DNA of 64,000 nt. Origin: Beroe forskalii. Lineage: Eukaryota; Ctenophora; Nuda; Beroida; Beroidae. Position 1 is the first letter of the stretch; every line of letters starts with the position of its first letter. The translations under genes and the position numbers were made by a program. Location of the stretch: NCBI GenBank assembly GCA_011033025.1, contig WFMF01000371.1:113529-177528 (forward strand). Direction: 5' to 3'. Below are positions 22,745 through 34,500 of the stretch, one piece after another. The notes beneath the pieces were generated by a model. That model searched no databases. It saw nothing but the letters and a program-made list of their open reading frames with translations, and was not told the DNA's origin.

Positions 22745-23040
22745 GGCCCGTAGCCAGGATTTTTTCCCGGGTAGGGCCCTTCACATTGAGCAAGCTACAC
22801 CAGGGGTTTGGGCCCAGCCCCCCCCGATTTTATTTGAAAAATTGGGTGTTCCAGACTGTTTTTTGGGGTCGAAATATATCAAGTTTATCATTCAGGTACT
22901 CTGTCACACTCCAAATTATCATCCAAACACGAATACAACGATATTTTTTCAAATAAGAGTAAAATTTTGGAAGGTACCATTTTTCCGACGGGCACCGCAG
23001 CCCCCACGGCCTCCCCCTGACTATGGGCCTGAAAAATGCT
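22745..23040. repeat. Dispersed repeat with CCCGTAGCCAGGATTTTT end
   Basis: Starts with GGCCCGTAGCCAGGATTTTT. The opposite end reads CCCCCTGACTATGGGCCTGA, a partial inverted match. Translated, it gives the R-S-Q-D-F-F-P-G string that commonly appears when this kind of repeat is mistaken for a protein in marine invertebrate gene models. The open frame 22680-23213 is therefore not considered a gene. Confidence 0.6.
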
Positions 23041-23392
23041 CCCCAATATTATTGACACAAATGAGCTATAAATCTTTGTGTCCCGGGATTGGGAAAGACA
23101 GGGCAAAGTTCGAAACTCTTTGCTTCAAGGCCTCAACTTGGTGGGATATATCTTTGTCGTTTTGCAGGACATCATCAAACCCCTTAAAATCTCCACTTCT
23201 CTCTTTCTCTTGAGCGGTCTTTGCTATCTGAATGCCTGGAAGATGTCATCAGTTTACTTTCCATGTCATATCTTTTAATTGTCGGATATCGCCGGATGAA
23301 TAATAACTCATACCTTAGTAATGTATGACTTCAGTAAATGCTAAGTTCTAGATTGTTTGAAGGATCGGATAAAACTTGAAAATGCAAGGTAA

Positions 23393-26300
23393 TCATGAAT
23401 TATTTGTCAAACCCTCGTGAATGAAATTAGCGATCGATTCAAAATCCTCCTCCTTGAGATTTCGTGATGTTAAAGCAGCTGACCCCATTCTGATGCCTCC
23501 CGGACTGAAATAAAAGATCTTAATTGTTGATGATTTAGTGATTTGTTATGGAACTAAACTGTTAATGGAATTATTTTTTACTGTTAATAGCTATCAAGAA
23601 AAAAGTAAAGAAGGTGAATGATGAATTCCAAATAAAACGAATAAAACGAATGTTGTGTACCATTATTATTTATAAACTATCAATCCTATCTACAAATACG
23701 CCCGGAAGCTTACTATCCCAGCAGCTGCCCAGAACTTGGAGCACTTAGTTCTTTAGTTACCTTTCCGCGTCCTTGTGCCCAGGAACAGGATACTTATTGC
23801 CGACTATATCACAAAGATCGAGGGTTTTGTCCACCCGTTCGCCGTCAATTCCCTGAGGCCTGAAGTCTAGTAGCACCGTATGGTTATCAGTTCCTCCCGT
23901 CACTATTTTGTAACCCAACTTCTGTAGAGACTTGCTCAGCGATCTTGCATTAGCTACCACCTGGGATTCATTGCTGTGACTCAGTGAGTTATTTTCTACT
24001 TTTAGACCGAAATTTCTGACAGAAAGTTTATCCACTGTGGATGGGGGTCAACACTTTTTAGTCACAATGTACCAGTTTGCTAGTCTTCAATTAACTCCAG
24101 GAAGTCGCTTACACCTTAACCTAAAATCCGCGTACGACAAACAGACGGTTCAACGTCACCAACTCACTTTTTCAAGATATTATAATGACGTCATCCTACC
24201 CGCCTATTTCTCGCGCGCAATGTTTAGGTACCTGTTGCTGATACTCTCTAAACTCCTTGCTGCTGGACTCTCTCAGAGCTACTGCCACTGCTGCCACTGT
24301 GTTGTTGTGTGGGGCTCCCTGCAAACAGATACGACAGATCACCGGTCTGCTCATTGTACGGCATAATACGGATCTTTATGTTCAAAATCAGGGCCCCTAA
24401 AACTTGGCAATCACTGTGAAGTTCATCTAAACATTGAGGGCTTCACCATGGTTCAGGTTGTCCCGATGGGGGCCAGTATCTGGGAGTTAAGAGAAAACTT
24501 ACACTAATTACCTGAACAGTAGGGACGACCGCGAAGTTGAGTGCGTGCTCTATGTCGTAAGGAACAAGTCCGCGTCCCTGCACCTCCCTGGCTCCCCGTC
24601 TGAAGAAGAGAAGTCCGGCTCTGTAGCCTCTGAGAGTCTTGTTTGCTGTTAACGTGACCACGTCACAGTGGGGAAACGGGGGACTGATCACTCCTGCTGC
24701 TACCAGCCCTGAGGGGGGGTGGGGGGGGAATACTGACGTCAATATGCCTAGAGTATTCAGCACTAGGGGTCATTGAAAACCTATCAAATTAAGTTCGCAT
24801 ACGTTTACTCATCTCATTTTCGGGGTATACATGAACCTATTTTTTCATTTTCCTCATTTTGACATAGTATGTTCTACCTTACATTATTTACACTGCCATT
24901 GTAACTTGAGAATTGACTTGTAATTTGACAAACACTTCGATTCATTTAATTATTCTTAACGTCATTCTAAGACTTGAATTCCGAATGTATGCCAATCACC
25001 CCCTATATGAGCGATATCAGCTACAAGCCACGCCCCAACACTATCAGCTATCTCCCTCATTCGCCTGTAGTCGATCTCTCTGGAGTAACCACTGGCCCCT
25101 GCTATTATCATCTTCGGCTGGTAGCAGAGTGCCTGGAAGACATGTCTGATCTGATGGCGTAGATGAGATAACATTCGGTTTTTATGCGTATTTGTTGACC
25201 TCTGCGTTGGCTAGAATGAAGAATCAGTATTTTCGATATCAAATAGGGTACTTGAAACTGGTAGAATCTACTTGAATGATCTCAAGTCTGATCCTTTCCC
25301 CTCGCAGCCTACCTGTTCTGCAAGTTTTTCATAGTCGATAATACCCGTATCAGGGTCCACACTGTAGGGCATTGTTTCGAAATAAATGCTCACAGCTGAT
25401 ACTTTCTTGTTCTTCGTCATAAAACCGTGTGTAGCGTGACCACCGTCTGAGACCTTCAGTCCCATGATTCTGTCATCAAAAGTTTTATTTGTTGCAGCAA
25501 ACCTGCAAGATAGCTGGGATTACAAAAGTTTTATTTGTTAGTAGCAGACCTGCAAGATAGCGGGGATAGGAGGGTTTTATTTGTTAGCAGCAGACTTGCA
25601 AGATAGCTGGGATTACAAAGAGTTTTATTTGTTAGCAGCAGACCTGCAAGATAGCGGGGATAGGAGGGGTTTTATTTGTTAGCAGCAGACCTGCAAGATA
25701 GCGGGGATAGGAGGGGTTTTATTTGTTAGCAGCAGACCTGCAAGATAGCGGGGATAGCAGAAGTTTATTTGTTAGCAGCAGACCTGAGTTGCAGGATAGA
25801 GGGAATAGGAGGAGTTTTATTTGTTTGATTTGTTGTTTGAAGCGTCCGTTATTCTAAAATTACTTTTGAGGAGGCTATGTCATCAAAGAGTTTGTGCTCT
25901 TTGATCCCTGATAGGCCTTGATTTAGACCCTCAGTTCTCTAGTGCATCCTGGCCTTATTTTAAAATATTTTTAGTAGTTCTTTTAATTTAATTAAGTAAT
26001 TTCCTTAGAGGCTGAGAGCTAACCAGTATAAACGGAGAAGTTAGCAAAAGTTCCGCTGTAACACTCCACATTAACTCCCCATTCCGCCCCATTTCGGGGT
26101 ATATATGAACCTATTTTTTTCATTTTCCTCATTTTGACATAGTATGTTCTACCTTACATTATTTACACTGCCATTGTAACTTGAGAATTGACTTGTAATT
26201 TGACAAACTCTTCGATTTATTTAATTATTCTTAACGTCATTCTAAGATTTGCGAATGTATGCCAATCACCCCCTATATGAGCGATATCAGCAACAAGCCA

Positions 26301-27915
26301 CGCTCCAACACTATCAGCTATCTCCCTCATTCGCCTGTAGTCGATCTCTCTGGAGTAACCACTGGCCCCTGCTATTATCATCTTCGGCTGGTAGCAGAGT
26401 GCCTGGAAGACATGTCTTGGTAATCGCACTATATAGTGGCAATCACATGTATTGATCTGTTGGCGTAGAAGAGATAACATTCGGTTTTTATGCGTATTTG
26501 TTGACCTCTGCGTTGGCTAGAATGAAGAATCAGTATTTTCGATATCGAATAGGATACATGAAACTGGTAGAATCTACTTGAATGATCTCAAGTCTGATCC
26601 TTTCCCCTCGCAGCCTACCTGTTCTTCAAGTTTTTCATAGTCGATAATACCCGTATCAGGGTCCACACTGTAGGGCATTGTTTCGAAATAAATGCTCACA
26701 GCTGATACTTTCTTGTTCTTCGTCATAAAACCGTGTGTAGCGTGACCCCCGTCTGAGACCTTCAGTCCCATGATTCTGTCGTGCGGCTGCAGCAAACCTG
26801 CAAGATAGCTGGGATTACAAAAGTTTTATTTGTTAGTAGCAGACCTGCAAGATAGCGGGGATAGGAGGGTTTTATTTGTTAGCAGCAGACTTGCAAGATA
26901 GCTGGGATTACAAAAGTTTTATTTGTTAGCAGCAGACCTGCAAGATAGCGGGGATAGGAGGGGTTTTATTTGTTAGCAGCAGACCTGCAAGATAGCGGGG
27001 ATAGGAGGGGTTTTATTTGTTAGCAGCAGACCTGCAAGATAGCGGGGATAGCAGAAGTTTATTTGTTAGCAGCAGACCTGAGTTGCAGGATAGAGGGAAT
27101 AGGAGGAGTTTTATTTGTTTGATTTGTTGTTTGAAGCGTCCGTTATTCTAAAATTACTTTTGAGGAGGCTATGTCATCAAAGAGTTTGTGCTCTTTGATC
27201 CCTGATAGGCCTTGATTTAGACCCTCAGTTCTCTAGTGCATCCTGGCCTTATTTTAAAATATTTTTAGTAGTTCTTTTAATTTAATTAAGTAATTTCCTT
27301 AGAGGCTGAGAGCTAACCAGTATAAACGGAGAAGTTAGCAAAAGTTCCGCTGTAACACTCCACATTAACTCCCCATTCCGCCTTGTCGAGACAAAATGCC
27401 TCCAAAGCTCGCTTCATGTACAGTTCCTCCACCGGACTGTAATACTCGATGGAGGTGGGGTTGTCCCTGTGATCCTCCAACCCTTTACTGCAGTTATTTG
27501 TAAAGCAGGATCCTGCCTGACCAGAGTTAACATGCATTTTAGGTTTCAATCTGGGACGTAGCCAAGGGGAAGCGACACAGGCGGTTGCCTCCCCTTTTTG
27601 GACAGACAACGTGAAAATTTTGTTAAGATGGGAGCTTTGAGTCAAGCAAAACTAAAAATCAACAGATTTTAATGTAATTCGCCACCCCCTATTCAAAAAT
27701 CTGGCTGATTTCAATATTGTAACGTGGGAAATGAACTGCAATATCCTGACGTAATAACATGAACAACTGACCGCCTCCATCACAGCTCTGGAAGTGAAGT
27801 TAGCGCTGGCAATGAGGTCCAATCGAGACTTCTGTCGGTATTTCTCCTCCTTTACCAAGCTGTAGAGCTCCGGATCTGCTTGACAGAGTGGCAGTGTTCC
27901 TTGCACTGACTCCAT
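23393..27915 (-). CDS. Serine hydroxymethyltransferase-like protein (probable pseudoenzyme)
   Basis: Eight exons on the minus strand join with GT-AG sites and matching phases: 27915-27772, 27516-27318, 26797-26619, 26402-26270, 24708-24512, 24318-24232, 23960-23761, 23504-23393 (416 codons plus stop). SHMT is a PLP enzyme converting serine and tetrahydrofolate to glycine and methylene-THF. Seen: [15 protein letters not shown] near the N-terminus, [26 protein letters not shown] (PLP aspartate and histidine), [12 protein letters not shown] (Schiff-base Lys kept), [26 protein letters not shown]. Odd: the catalytic Glu of the ASENF motif is Ala (IASANFTS), and the YSEGYPGxRYYGG loop is replaced by [14 protein letters not shown], losing its tyrosines. 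It is shorter than usual SHMT (about 460-480) at both ends. Transfer from serine is unlikely; PLP binding may remain. The final exon may splice on at 23413 instead of ending at 23393. Confidence 0.8.
25000..25502 (-). pseudogene. Duplicate SHMT-like exons 3 and 4 (downstream set)
   Basis: Exon 4 (25132-25000) is intact and nearly the same as 26402-26270, so it could be used as an alternative. Exon 3 (25502-25313) keeps its acceptor and donor, but just after the acceptor GCCGCAC is replaced by 18 bp resembling the minisatellite. This adds 11 bp and shifts the frame, with a TGA soon after. If exon 3 of this set were spliced in, the protein would terminate. A short tail of exon 2 remains at about 26045-26080. 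Confidence 0.75.
25503..25822 (-). repeat. Splice-acceptor minisatellite, array A
   Basis: About seven 45-47 bp units. On the minus strand each has a pyrimidine-rich stretch, CTATCTTGCAG, and then GTCTGCTGCTAAC, the same layout as the genuine exon 3 acceptor (CTATCTTGCAG then GTTTGCTGCAG). The last unit is that acceptor itself. Confidence 0.85.
26798..27112 (-). repeat. Splice-acceptor minisatellite, array B
   Basis: About seven units, same layout as array A, immediately upstream of the intact exon 3 at 26797-26619. Two alternating variants (GGATAGGAGGG and GGATTACAAAAG) are visible. The distal unit is degenerate (GAGTTGCAGGATAGAGGG). Confidence 0.85.
27113..27317 (-). other. Intron 2 remainder of the SHMT-like gene
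   Basis: Non-coding. It is shared with the corresponding parts of sets A (25823-26040) and C (30713-30904), including ATCCCTGATAGGCCTTGATT. Confidence 0.6.
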
Positions 27916-28130
27916 GGTAGATGGCGTTTAAACCTAGATAAGTAACTTAGGGAGCAAGTTTAAAGCGTTAAAAGATGAAGTTTAGAATCAGGCGCTTTTG
28001 AAAATCATGTGATTATCGTAGATAAGTAGGTTGGTAGGTAGTGGAGTTCTTTTAACCATTCATTCGAGGATCCAATCATCGAAAATTCTAAACTCCGCTA
28101 TTAAATCATTAACGCACAAAAAACCTTAGT
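27916..28130 (-). promoter_or_regulatory. Probable 5' flank/promoter of the SHMT-like gene
   Basis: The 200 bp upstream of the start codon are almost identical to the 200 bp upstream of the upstream N-terminal copy (31511-31700). The duplication therefore carried the promoter region as well as exons. No TATA or initiator can be named with confidence. Confidence 0.35.
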
Positions 28131-28321
28131 TTTAGTGAACGCTGAATTTGGTCGTAGTGAACGCACGTTCCAATCATTTTTTAGTGAACGTTTGTGAACG
28201 TTAGTGAACGTTCATAATTGGGGAACAATTTTCTGCTGAAGTATGTTATATAGTAACGCCCAGGAAACAAACTTCATGTTTCAAACGGCTAACTATAGGA
28301 ATAATTTAAGTTTCATAATCT

Positions 28322-29518
28322 CAGTTTGATCCAACTTAGAAAATTCTGCTTTCAGAATTTTGAATTTCGGCCATTTTCACGATTTACAGCCCCTCGAAAA
28401 CCCCCATTTTTGGCTAAAAATGGACTTTTTCGTCTATAATTGGCCACGAGGACCAAAAATAGGGCTGAAAACTGCTTTTTCCCATGTGACTGATTTCCAG
28501 AGAGTGCAATAGAACCAAATAATGATGCATTTTACGCAGAGTTTTCCCCAAGTCCGAGTATGTCAGAGAATTTTCGGAATTTTTATCAGTGTCTGGCCGG
28601 GGGGTCGTCCTAGTAAACTTATTAGTTAACCCATGAAAGTTTCCAGGTCAGTACAGTTTGATCCAACTAAGAAAATGCTGCATTTTGAATTTTGAATTTC
28701 GGCCATTTTCACGATTTATAACAGCCTCTCGAAAACCCCCATTTTTGGCTAAAAATGGACTTTTTCGTCTATAATTGGCCACGAGGACCAAAAATAGGGC
28801 TGAAAACTGCTTTTTCCCATGTGACTGATTTCCAGAGAGTGCAATAGAACCAAATAATGATGCATTTTACGCAGAGTTTTCCCCAAGTCCGAGTATGTCA
28901 GAGAATTTTCTGAATTTTTATCAGTGTCTGGCCGGGGGGTCGTCCTAGTAAACTTATTAGTTAACCCATGAAAGTTTGCAGGTCAGTACAGTTTGATCCA
29001 AGTAAGAAAATGCTGCTTTTAGAATTTTGAATTTCGGCCATTTTCACGATTTACAGCCTCTCGAAAACCCCCATTTTTTGGCTAAAAATGGATTTTTTTT
29101 CGTCTATAATTGGTCACGAGTACCAAAAATAAGGCTGATAACTGCTTTTTCCCATGTGACTGATTTCCAGAGCGTGTAATAGAACCAAATAATGATGCAT
29201 TTTTACGGAGAGTTTTCCCCAAGTCCAAGTATGTCAGAGAATTTTCTGAATTTTGATCAGTGTCTGGCCGGGGGTCGTCCTAATAAACTTATTAGTTAAC
29301 TCATGAAAGTTTGCAGGTCAGTACAGTTTGATCCAACTAAGAAAATGCTGCATTTTGAATTTTGAATTTCGGCCATTTTCACGATTTACAGCCTCTCGAA
29401 AAACCCCATTTTTGGCTAAAAATGGACTTTTTCGTCTATAATTGGCCACGAGGACCAAAAATAAGGCTGAAAACAGCTTTTTCCCATGTGACTGATTTCC
29501 AGAGAGTGCACTAGAACC
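28322..29518. repeat. About 333-bp tandem repeat, 3.6 copies
   Basis: Units begin CAGTTTGATCCAA at 28322, 28654, 28989 and 29324 (spacings 332, 335, 335). Each contains GAATTTTGAATTTCGGCCAT, CTTTTTCGTCTATAATTGG and GTGTCTGGCCGGGG. The fourth copy stops at about 29518. Non-coding. It lies between the two N-terminal SHMT-like copies and separates copy C from the rest of the gene. Confidence 0.9.
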
Positions 29519-30025
29519 ACTTAGAAGGAATTTTGTTCGCACATCTTGCGGCATTTTATGTTTCAAGGCATGTGCGTCACGTGAGTGTTTATTATTCGTG
29601 TTCTTTTCCGTGCCTCTCCATATCTTAGCCAATTTAATCCTATTCCACCCATTTTCTATTATTTTCATATTTCAGCACCGTTTATCTATTCCATTTATCA
29701 CTATTTCCTATTCTTTTTCCAGTTCCATTCTTAAATAGACAGTAACTAGACCGTTCCTTTTACCCTTCCGACTATCACTATCTTAGGGCCGTAACTCTTA
29801 AAAAACAACTCACCCTCTCCATATCTTAGCCAATTTAATCCTATTCCACCCATTTTCTATTATTTTGAGATAACATTCGGTTTTTATGCGTATTTGTTGA
29901 CCTCTGCGTTGGCTAGAATGAAGAATCAGTATTTTCGATATCAAATAGGGTACTTGAAACTGGCAATGTTATTATAGAATCTACTTGAATGATCTCAAGT
30001 CTGATCCTTTCCCCTCGCAGCCTAC
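29519..30025. other. Spacer, partly duplicated
   Basis: 29602-29665 (CTCTCCATATCTTAGCCAAT) recurs at 29815-29868. From about 29869 the sequence matches the exon 3 to 4 intron of the SHMT-like gene (near 25170 and 26470), marking the breakpoint of copy C. Confidence 0.6.
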
Positions 30026-31510
30026 CTGTTCTGCAAGTTTTTCATAGTCGATAATACCCGTATCAGGGTCCACCCTGTAGGGCATTGTTTCGAAATAAAT
30101 GCTCACAGCTGATACTTTCTTGTTCTTCGTCATAAAACCGTGTGTAGCGTGACCACCGTCTGAGACCTTCAGTCCCATGATTCTGTCGTGCGGCTGCAAC
30201 AAACCTGCAAGATAGCTGGGATTACAAAAGTTTTATTTGTTAGCAGCAGACCTGCAAGATAGCGGGGATAGGAGGGGTTTTATTTGTTAGCAGCAGATCT
30301 GCAAGATAGCGGGGATAGGAGGGGTTTTATTTGTTAGCAGCAGACCTGCAAGATAGTGGGGATAGGAGGGGTTTTATTTGTTAGCAGCAGACCTGCAACA
30401 TAGCGGGGATAGGAGGGGTTTTATTTGTAAGTAGCAGACCTGCAAGATAGCGGGAATAGCAGGAGTTTTATTTGTTAGCAGCAGACCTGCAAGATAGCGG
30501 GGATAGGAGGGGTTTTATTTGTTAGCAGCAGATCTGCAAGATAGCGGGGATAGGAGGGGTTTTATTTGTTAGCAGCAGATCTGCAAGATAGCGGGGATAG
30601 GAGGGGTTTTATTTGTTAGCAGCAGACCAGCAAGATAGCGGGGATAGCAGGAGTTTTATTTGTTAGCAGCAGACCTGCAAGATAGCGGGGGTAGCAGGAG
30701 TTTTATTTGTTTTTAATTTTATTTATTTAATATTACTTTTTGAGGAGGCTATGCTATTAAATAAGAGTTTGTGCTCTTTGATCCCTGATAGTCCTTGATA
30801 CCCTCAGTTCTCTAATGCATCCTGTCGGCCTGTCCTTATATTAAACTATTTTAAGTAGTTCTTTCAAGTGAATTAAGTAATTTCCTCGGAGGCTTAGAGC
30901 TAACCAGTATAAACGGAGAAGTTAGCAAAAGTTCCGCTGTAACTCTCCACATTAACTCCCCATTCCGCCTTGTCGAGACGGAATGCCTCCAAAGCTCGCT
31001 TCATGCACAGTTCCTCCACCGGACTGTAATACTCGATAGTGGTTGGGTTGTCCCTGTGATCCTCCAACCCTTTACTGCAGTTATTTGTAAAGCACGATCC
31101 TGCCTGACGAGAGTTAACATGCATTTTAGGTTTCAATCTGGGACGTAGCCAGGGGGAGGCGACACAGGCGGTTGCCTCCCCCTTTCTGGACAGACAACGT
31201 GAAAATTTTGTTAAGATGGGAGCTTTGAGTCAAGCAAAATTAAAAATCAACAGATTTTAATGTAATTCGCCACCCCCTATTCAAAAATCTGGCTGGTTTC
31301 AATATTGTAACGTGGGATAGGTGAAATGAACTGCAATATCCTGACGTAATAACATGAACAACTGACCGCCTCCATCACAGCTCTGGAAGTGAAGTTAGCG
31401 CTGGCAATGAGGTCCAATCGAGACTTCTGTCGGTATTTCTCCTCCTTTACCAAGCTGTAGAGCTCCGGATCTGCTTGACAGAGTGGCAGTGTTCCGTGCA
31501 CTGTCTCCAT
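30026..31510 (-). pseudogene. Truncated upstream copy of the SHMT-like gene (exons 1-3)
   Basis: Exon 1 (31510-31367), exon 2 (31103-30905) and exon 3 (30204-30026) have the same lengths, phases and splice sites as those at 27.9-26.6 kb. They encode the same odd features ([21 protein letters not shown]). No exons 4-8 follow before the 333-bp repeats. Alone it would give about 173 residues. Because it lies upstream in the same orientation, its transcript could splice into exon 4 at 26402 or 25132 and restore a full-length frame, so it may be an alternative 5' end rather than dead. Confidence 0.75.
30205..30712 (-). repeat. Splice-acceptor minisatellite, array C
   Basis: About eleven 47-bp units, the most regular of the three arrays (GATAGCGGGGATAGGAGGGG on the plus strand). 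One unit (near 30630) has TTGCTG in place of TTGCAG, and one near 30394 has CTATGTTGCAG. Confidence 0.85.
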
Positions 31511-33628
31511 GGTAGATGGCGTTTAAACCTAGATAAGTAACTTAGGGAGCAAGTTTAAAACGTTAAAAGATAAAGTTTAGAATCAGGCGCTTTCGAAAAT
31601 CATGTGATTATCGTAGATAAGTAGGTTGGTAGGTAGTGGAGTTCCTTTAACCATTCATTCGAGGATCCAATCATCGAAAATTCTAAACTCCGCTATTAAC
31701 GCACAAAAACAATACTGCACTGGCAAATAATAATTAGACAGTAGAAAGCAAGCTCATGTTTTGGGCAGTCTGGAGGAAGGCCGACTCATCTTCGGCGGAC
31801 CTGAGGCGGACTCGCTTGAGGAGACCTACGGCGAACCTAAAAGTTGAGTTTAAAGCTGAACTCACTTATGCAGACCTTAAGCTAAACTCGCATAAGAAGA
31901 CCTAAGGCGGACCTTGAGCAGACTACGATGCATTCCGTATTACAAGGACGACATGATTCACCTGGTCTCTGGAATCGTATGATGATTCACCGCCCAAAAC
32001 ATTGGGCGGCGTTAATAACTTCTGGCGGTGCGACCGGTGTTTTTGCGAATCTGACAAGTTACAAATTTGACAAGTTACCGGTTACGAAAGTTATTTCTTT
32101 TGATTTTAAAATTCTGCAATCTCAATTCTCAACCTTCATATAAAATTGAGGCAAAACATGAGCTCATTTTCATAGGCAATTTCAAACATTTCAAAAGTTA
32201 TGTTTATTCTCAACCTTCAAACATTCAAAAAATTGAGGCATAAGATGAGCCCATGTTTTGAATAGGGGTTTTCAAACATTTGAAGCACAGTCAATTTGGC
32301 AAGTTAGGGGGCGAAATTGGGAATATTTTAGACTAATGTAATTGTCGCGTTTGTATTTTAAGATTTGCTGTTGAGCGGGCCGGATCAAAAAAACTGCCAG
32401 AGAGACGTTGTTCGCAATAGTTCTAAAATACTAAAATAGTAAAATCACATCTTAGTACATAATTGGGGACTCTAATATAGAAATCACTTTTTAAAAGTGA
32501 TGAATGAATGGAATTTTCCCTCCCCCTCTGTCTTTGTCTACAAAAAAGCATTGTCAGAGGCTTTCAGAATTATTTTAGTTATGACAAAGCATTGACAGTT
32601 CCGTTTTACAGGTGCCGGGCTGGAACTACAAAGACTTCTAGGAGCAGCCCCTTCTGATGAGTACGTGCGACACATGGCGAGTTAAGAGGCACATGGAGAG
32701 TTAGAGATCTCCTCAATCCTTCCAGATCCAAACCCTTCGTTCTAGTGAGACCTGACGGAAGCGGCAAAAGTCTTCGTCTCCTGCCTGGCCATGTTTAAGT
32801 TAGTTTACCACATCTTACCCAATTTTTACCAATAAATATTTATCTGCTGTTTTTACTTTTGAATTTTGATTTTAATTAAGTTAACTACTGCTACGAACCT
32901 ACCTACTTTTGTGATTGAAGACTTATCAAGTTAATTACTTTATCAGGATTTTAAAACTATCAGTTTCGTTGGATCTGGATACTGGCCCCTTGAAGACTTG
33001 GCACCTTCACTGCATTCCTATCTTGGAACCTTCCATCTGTGAGGCAAGAAACTGCATTCAGAAACATTGCAATGACACGAAGACTCTAAACCCTATTTGG
33101 CATCCACGCACACACTGTGAACACTCGGATGACAAAAATCTGGATTGGCAGTTTAGGGAGCCACTTGAAAACGTTTAATGATACATTAAGAAAGTTTGTT
33201 CAACGGTATAGTATATTTACATATTTCTTAACAATGCATATACTGGTCGTCTTCAAGAATAGGCAGTTTAATTTATCGCAGAAAGTACACGATGCCTAAT
33301 ATAGGACTCCGCATGGAGCAAAATTGGAGATTTCCTTTCATTTCTGTCCCGTATATATGCCAAAATGTCGTCAGCATGGAATTATGACCTTTACTCTGTT
33401 GTTTTAAGCCAGTAGCAATTTTGAAGAAAAGAACAAATTGTTTATCTTTAATTGTCTGGATCACTTGTACCTATGATTTTGCATGTTCTAAAGAACATTA
33501 TTTAAACATTGAAATGGTGTCTTCAATAGATTAATTAGCCCGCAATATACCAGAACTAAAGTGCCTACCGACAAGTGCACGACTGCACGCATAAGAATCT
33601 ATTTCCCGCGGTATAACAGGGTGGCCTG
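31511..33628. other. No gene recognised; short repeats
   Basis: 31511-31700 is the duplicated 5' flank of the SHMT-like copy. 31770-31925 holds degenerate GACCTAAGGCGGACC units. 32120-32290 has a loose repeat of CTCAACCTTC ... ATTGAGGCA(A/T)AA(A/G)ATGAGC. The rest is anonymous. Confidence 0.5.
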
Positions 33629-34115
33629 TCAATGATTGGAGCTGATTGAGCACTGTAGATGCTGAAAACGACACGACAATTGCGCATATGGGACAAAAGT
33701 GGGACATAACGGGACAAAGAGGGACATTTTTACATTGGGTCTAGGTGTCTTGGTGTTGCTTGAGACTCCTTCCTGATCTTGAGACATCTGAAAAATCACA
33801 TTTTCCGTAGCACTGGAATAATTACCTAGGATTTCATCTTTGGAAATCCCCTTCACTTCCTGGCTGTCATTGATGAAGCGTATTTTGCCCAAGTCAGTGC
33901 TGTTGATTTGATGCTCATCCGGTCTCCCTTTTTGTTGAACTGTAATTGTGTTTGACTTAGGGGTCGGTTTAAAAGTGACTGAAATCCATTCAGCCGAATG
34001 GGGCGGAATTGGGTGTGATTCCTTCGATAGGATCTAACAATTTTACAAAATTTCTTATATCAGGGTAATCCATGAACTTGATGGGAACTTCAATGTTTTG
34101 TAGCAGAGTAACTGT

Positions 34116-34454
34116 CTATGTGTCAAATGATATGCTGCTCTTGGTCTGCTCCATGAAGCGAGATCCTAAAATGAAGCTTTGTGAAATTGAAGCAATCACT
34201 GCTTTCACTTCAATGATATGATTAGCTATAGCAAGTGGGAGAATAGCATGCCCATGTGTGTCTAAGGGGTGTTTGTCAGGTCCCAGAAGCTGTTCTTGAG
34301 TTTGAATCAAGGTGATCGTTTTGTCCTTGATCTTCTTGAAGACCTTATGATTCATTACTGCTGCTGCATTGCACCCTGTGTCAAGAAGAGCCGCTATAAG
34401 TGTGCCCCGAATGGATACTTCGATGAAGGGGAGTCTGCTGGATGATTCTGTCAT
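34116..34454 (-). pseudogene. Retropepsin-like aspartic protease fragment
   Basis: 112 codons with the hallmark ALLDTGCNAAAV (D-T-G active-site motif, residues about 24-28), followed by an ILPLAIANHIIEVKAVIA segment and SFILGSRFMEQ, matching the flap and the I-L-G-x-R/D-F-M end motif of retroviral-type proteases. It lies just downstream of the Gag frame, the usual gag-pro order. Confidence 0.8.
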
Positions 34455-34500
34455 GGTATTCTCATTGTTACTTGCCTTCCCCGAAAATTCTGTACGTGAT

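Larger units (their letters stand above)
24823..27370 (-). repeat. 1.27-kb tandem duplication of SHMT-like exons 3-4
   Basis: 24823-26094 and 26095-27370 are near-identical. Both contain exon 4, exon 3, the splice-site minisatellite and the 3' end of exon 2. The junction lies inside exon 2 (GGGGAGTTAATG ends near 26080), with a short CATTTCGGGGTATA-like match at both breakpoints, suggesting unequal exchange or microhomology-mediated duplication. Confidence 0.85.

Noticed and set aside
22680..23213. 177-codon open frame
   Set aside because: Contains the R-S-Q-D-F-F-P-G string from a dispersed repeat with the CCCGTAGCCAGGATTTTT end; not a gene.
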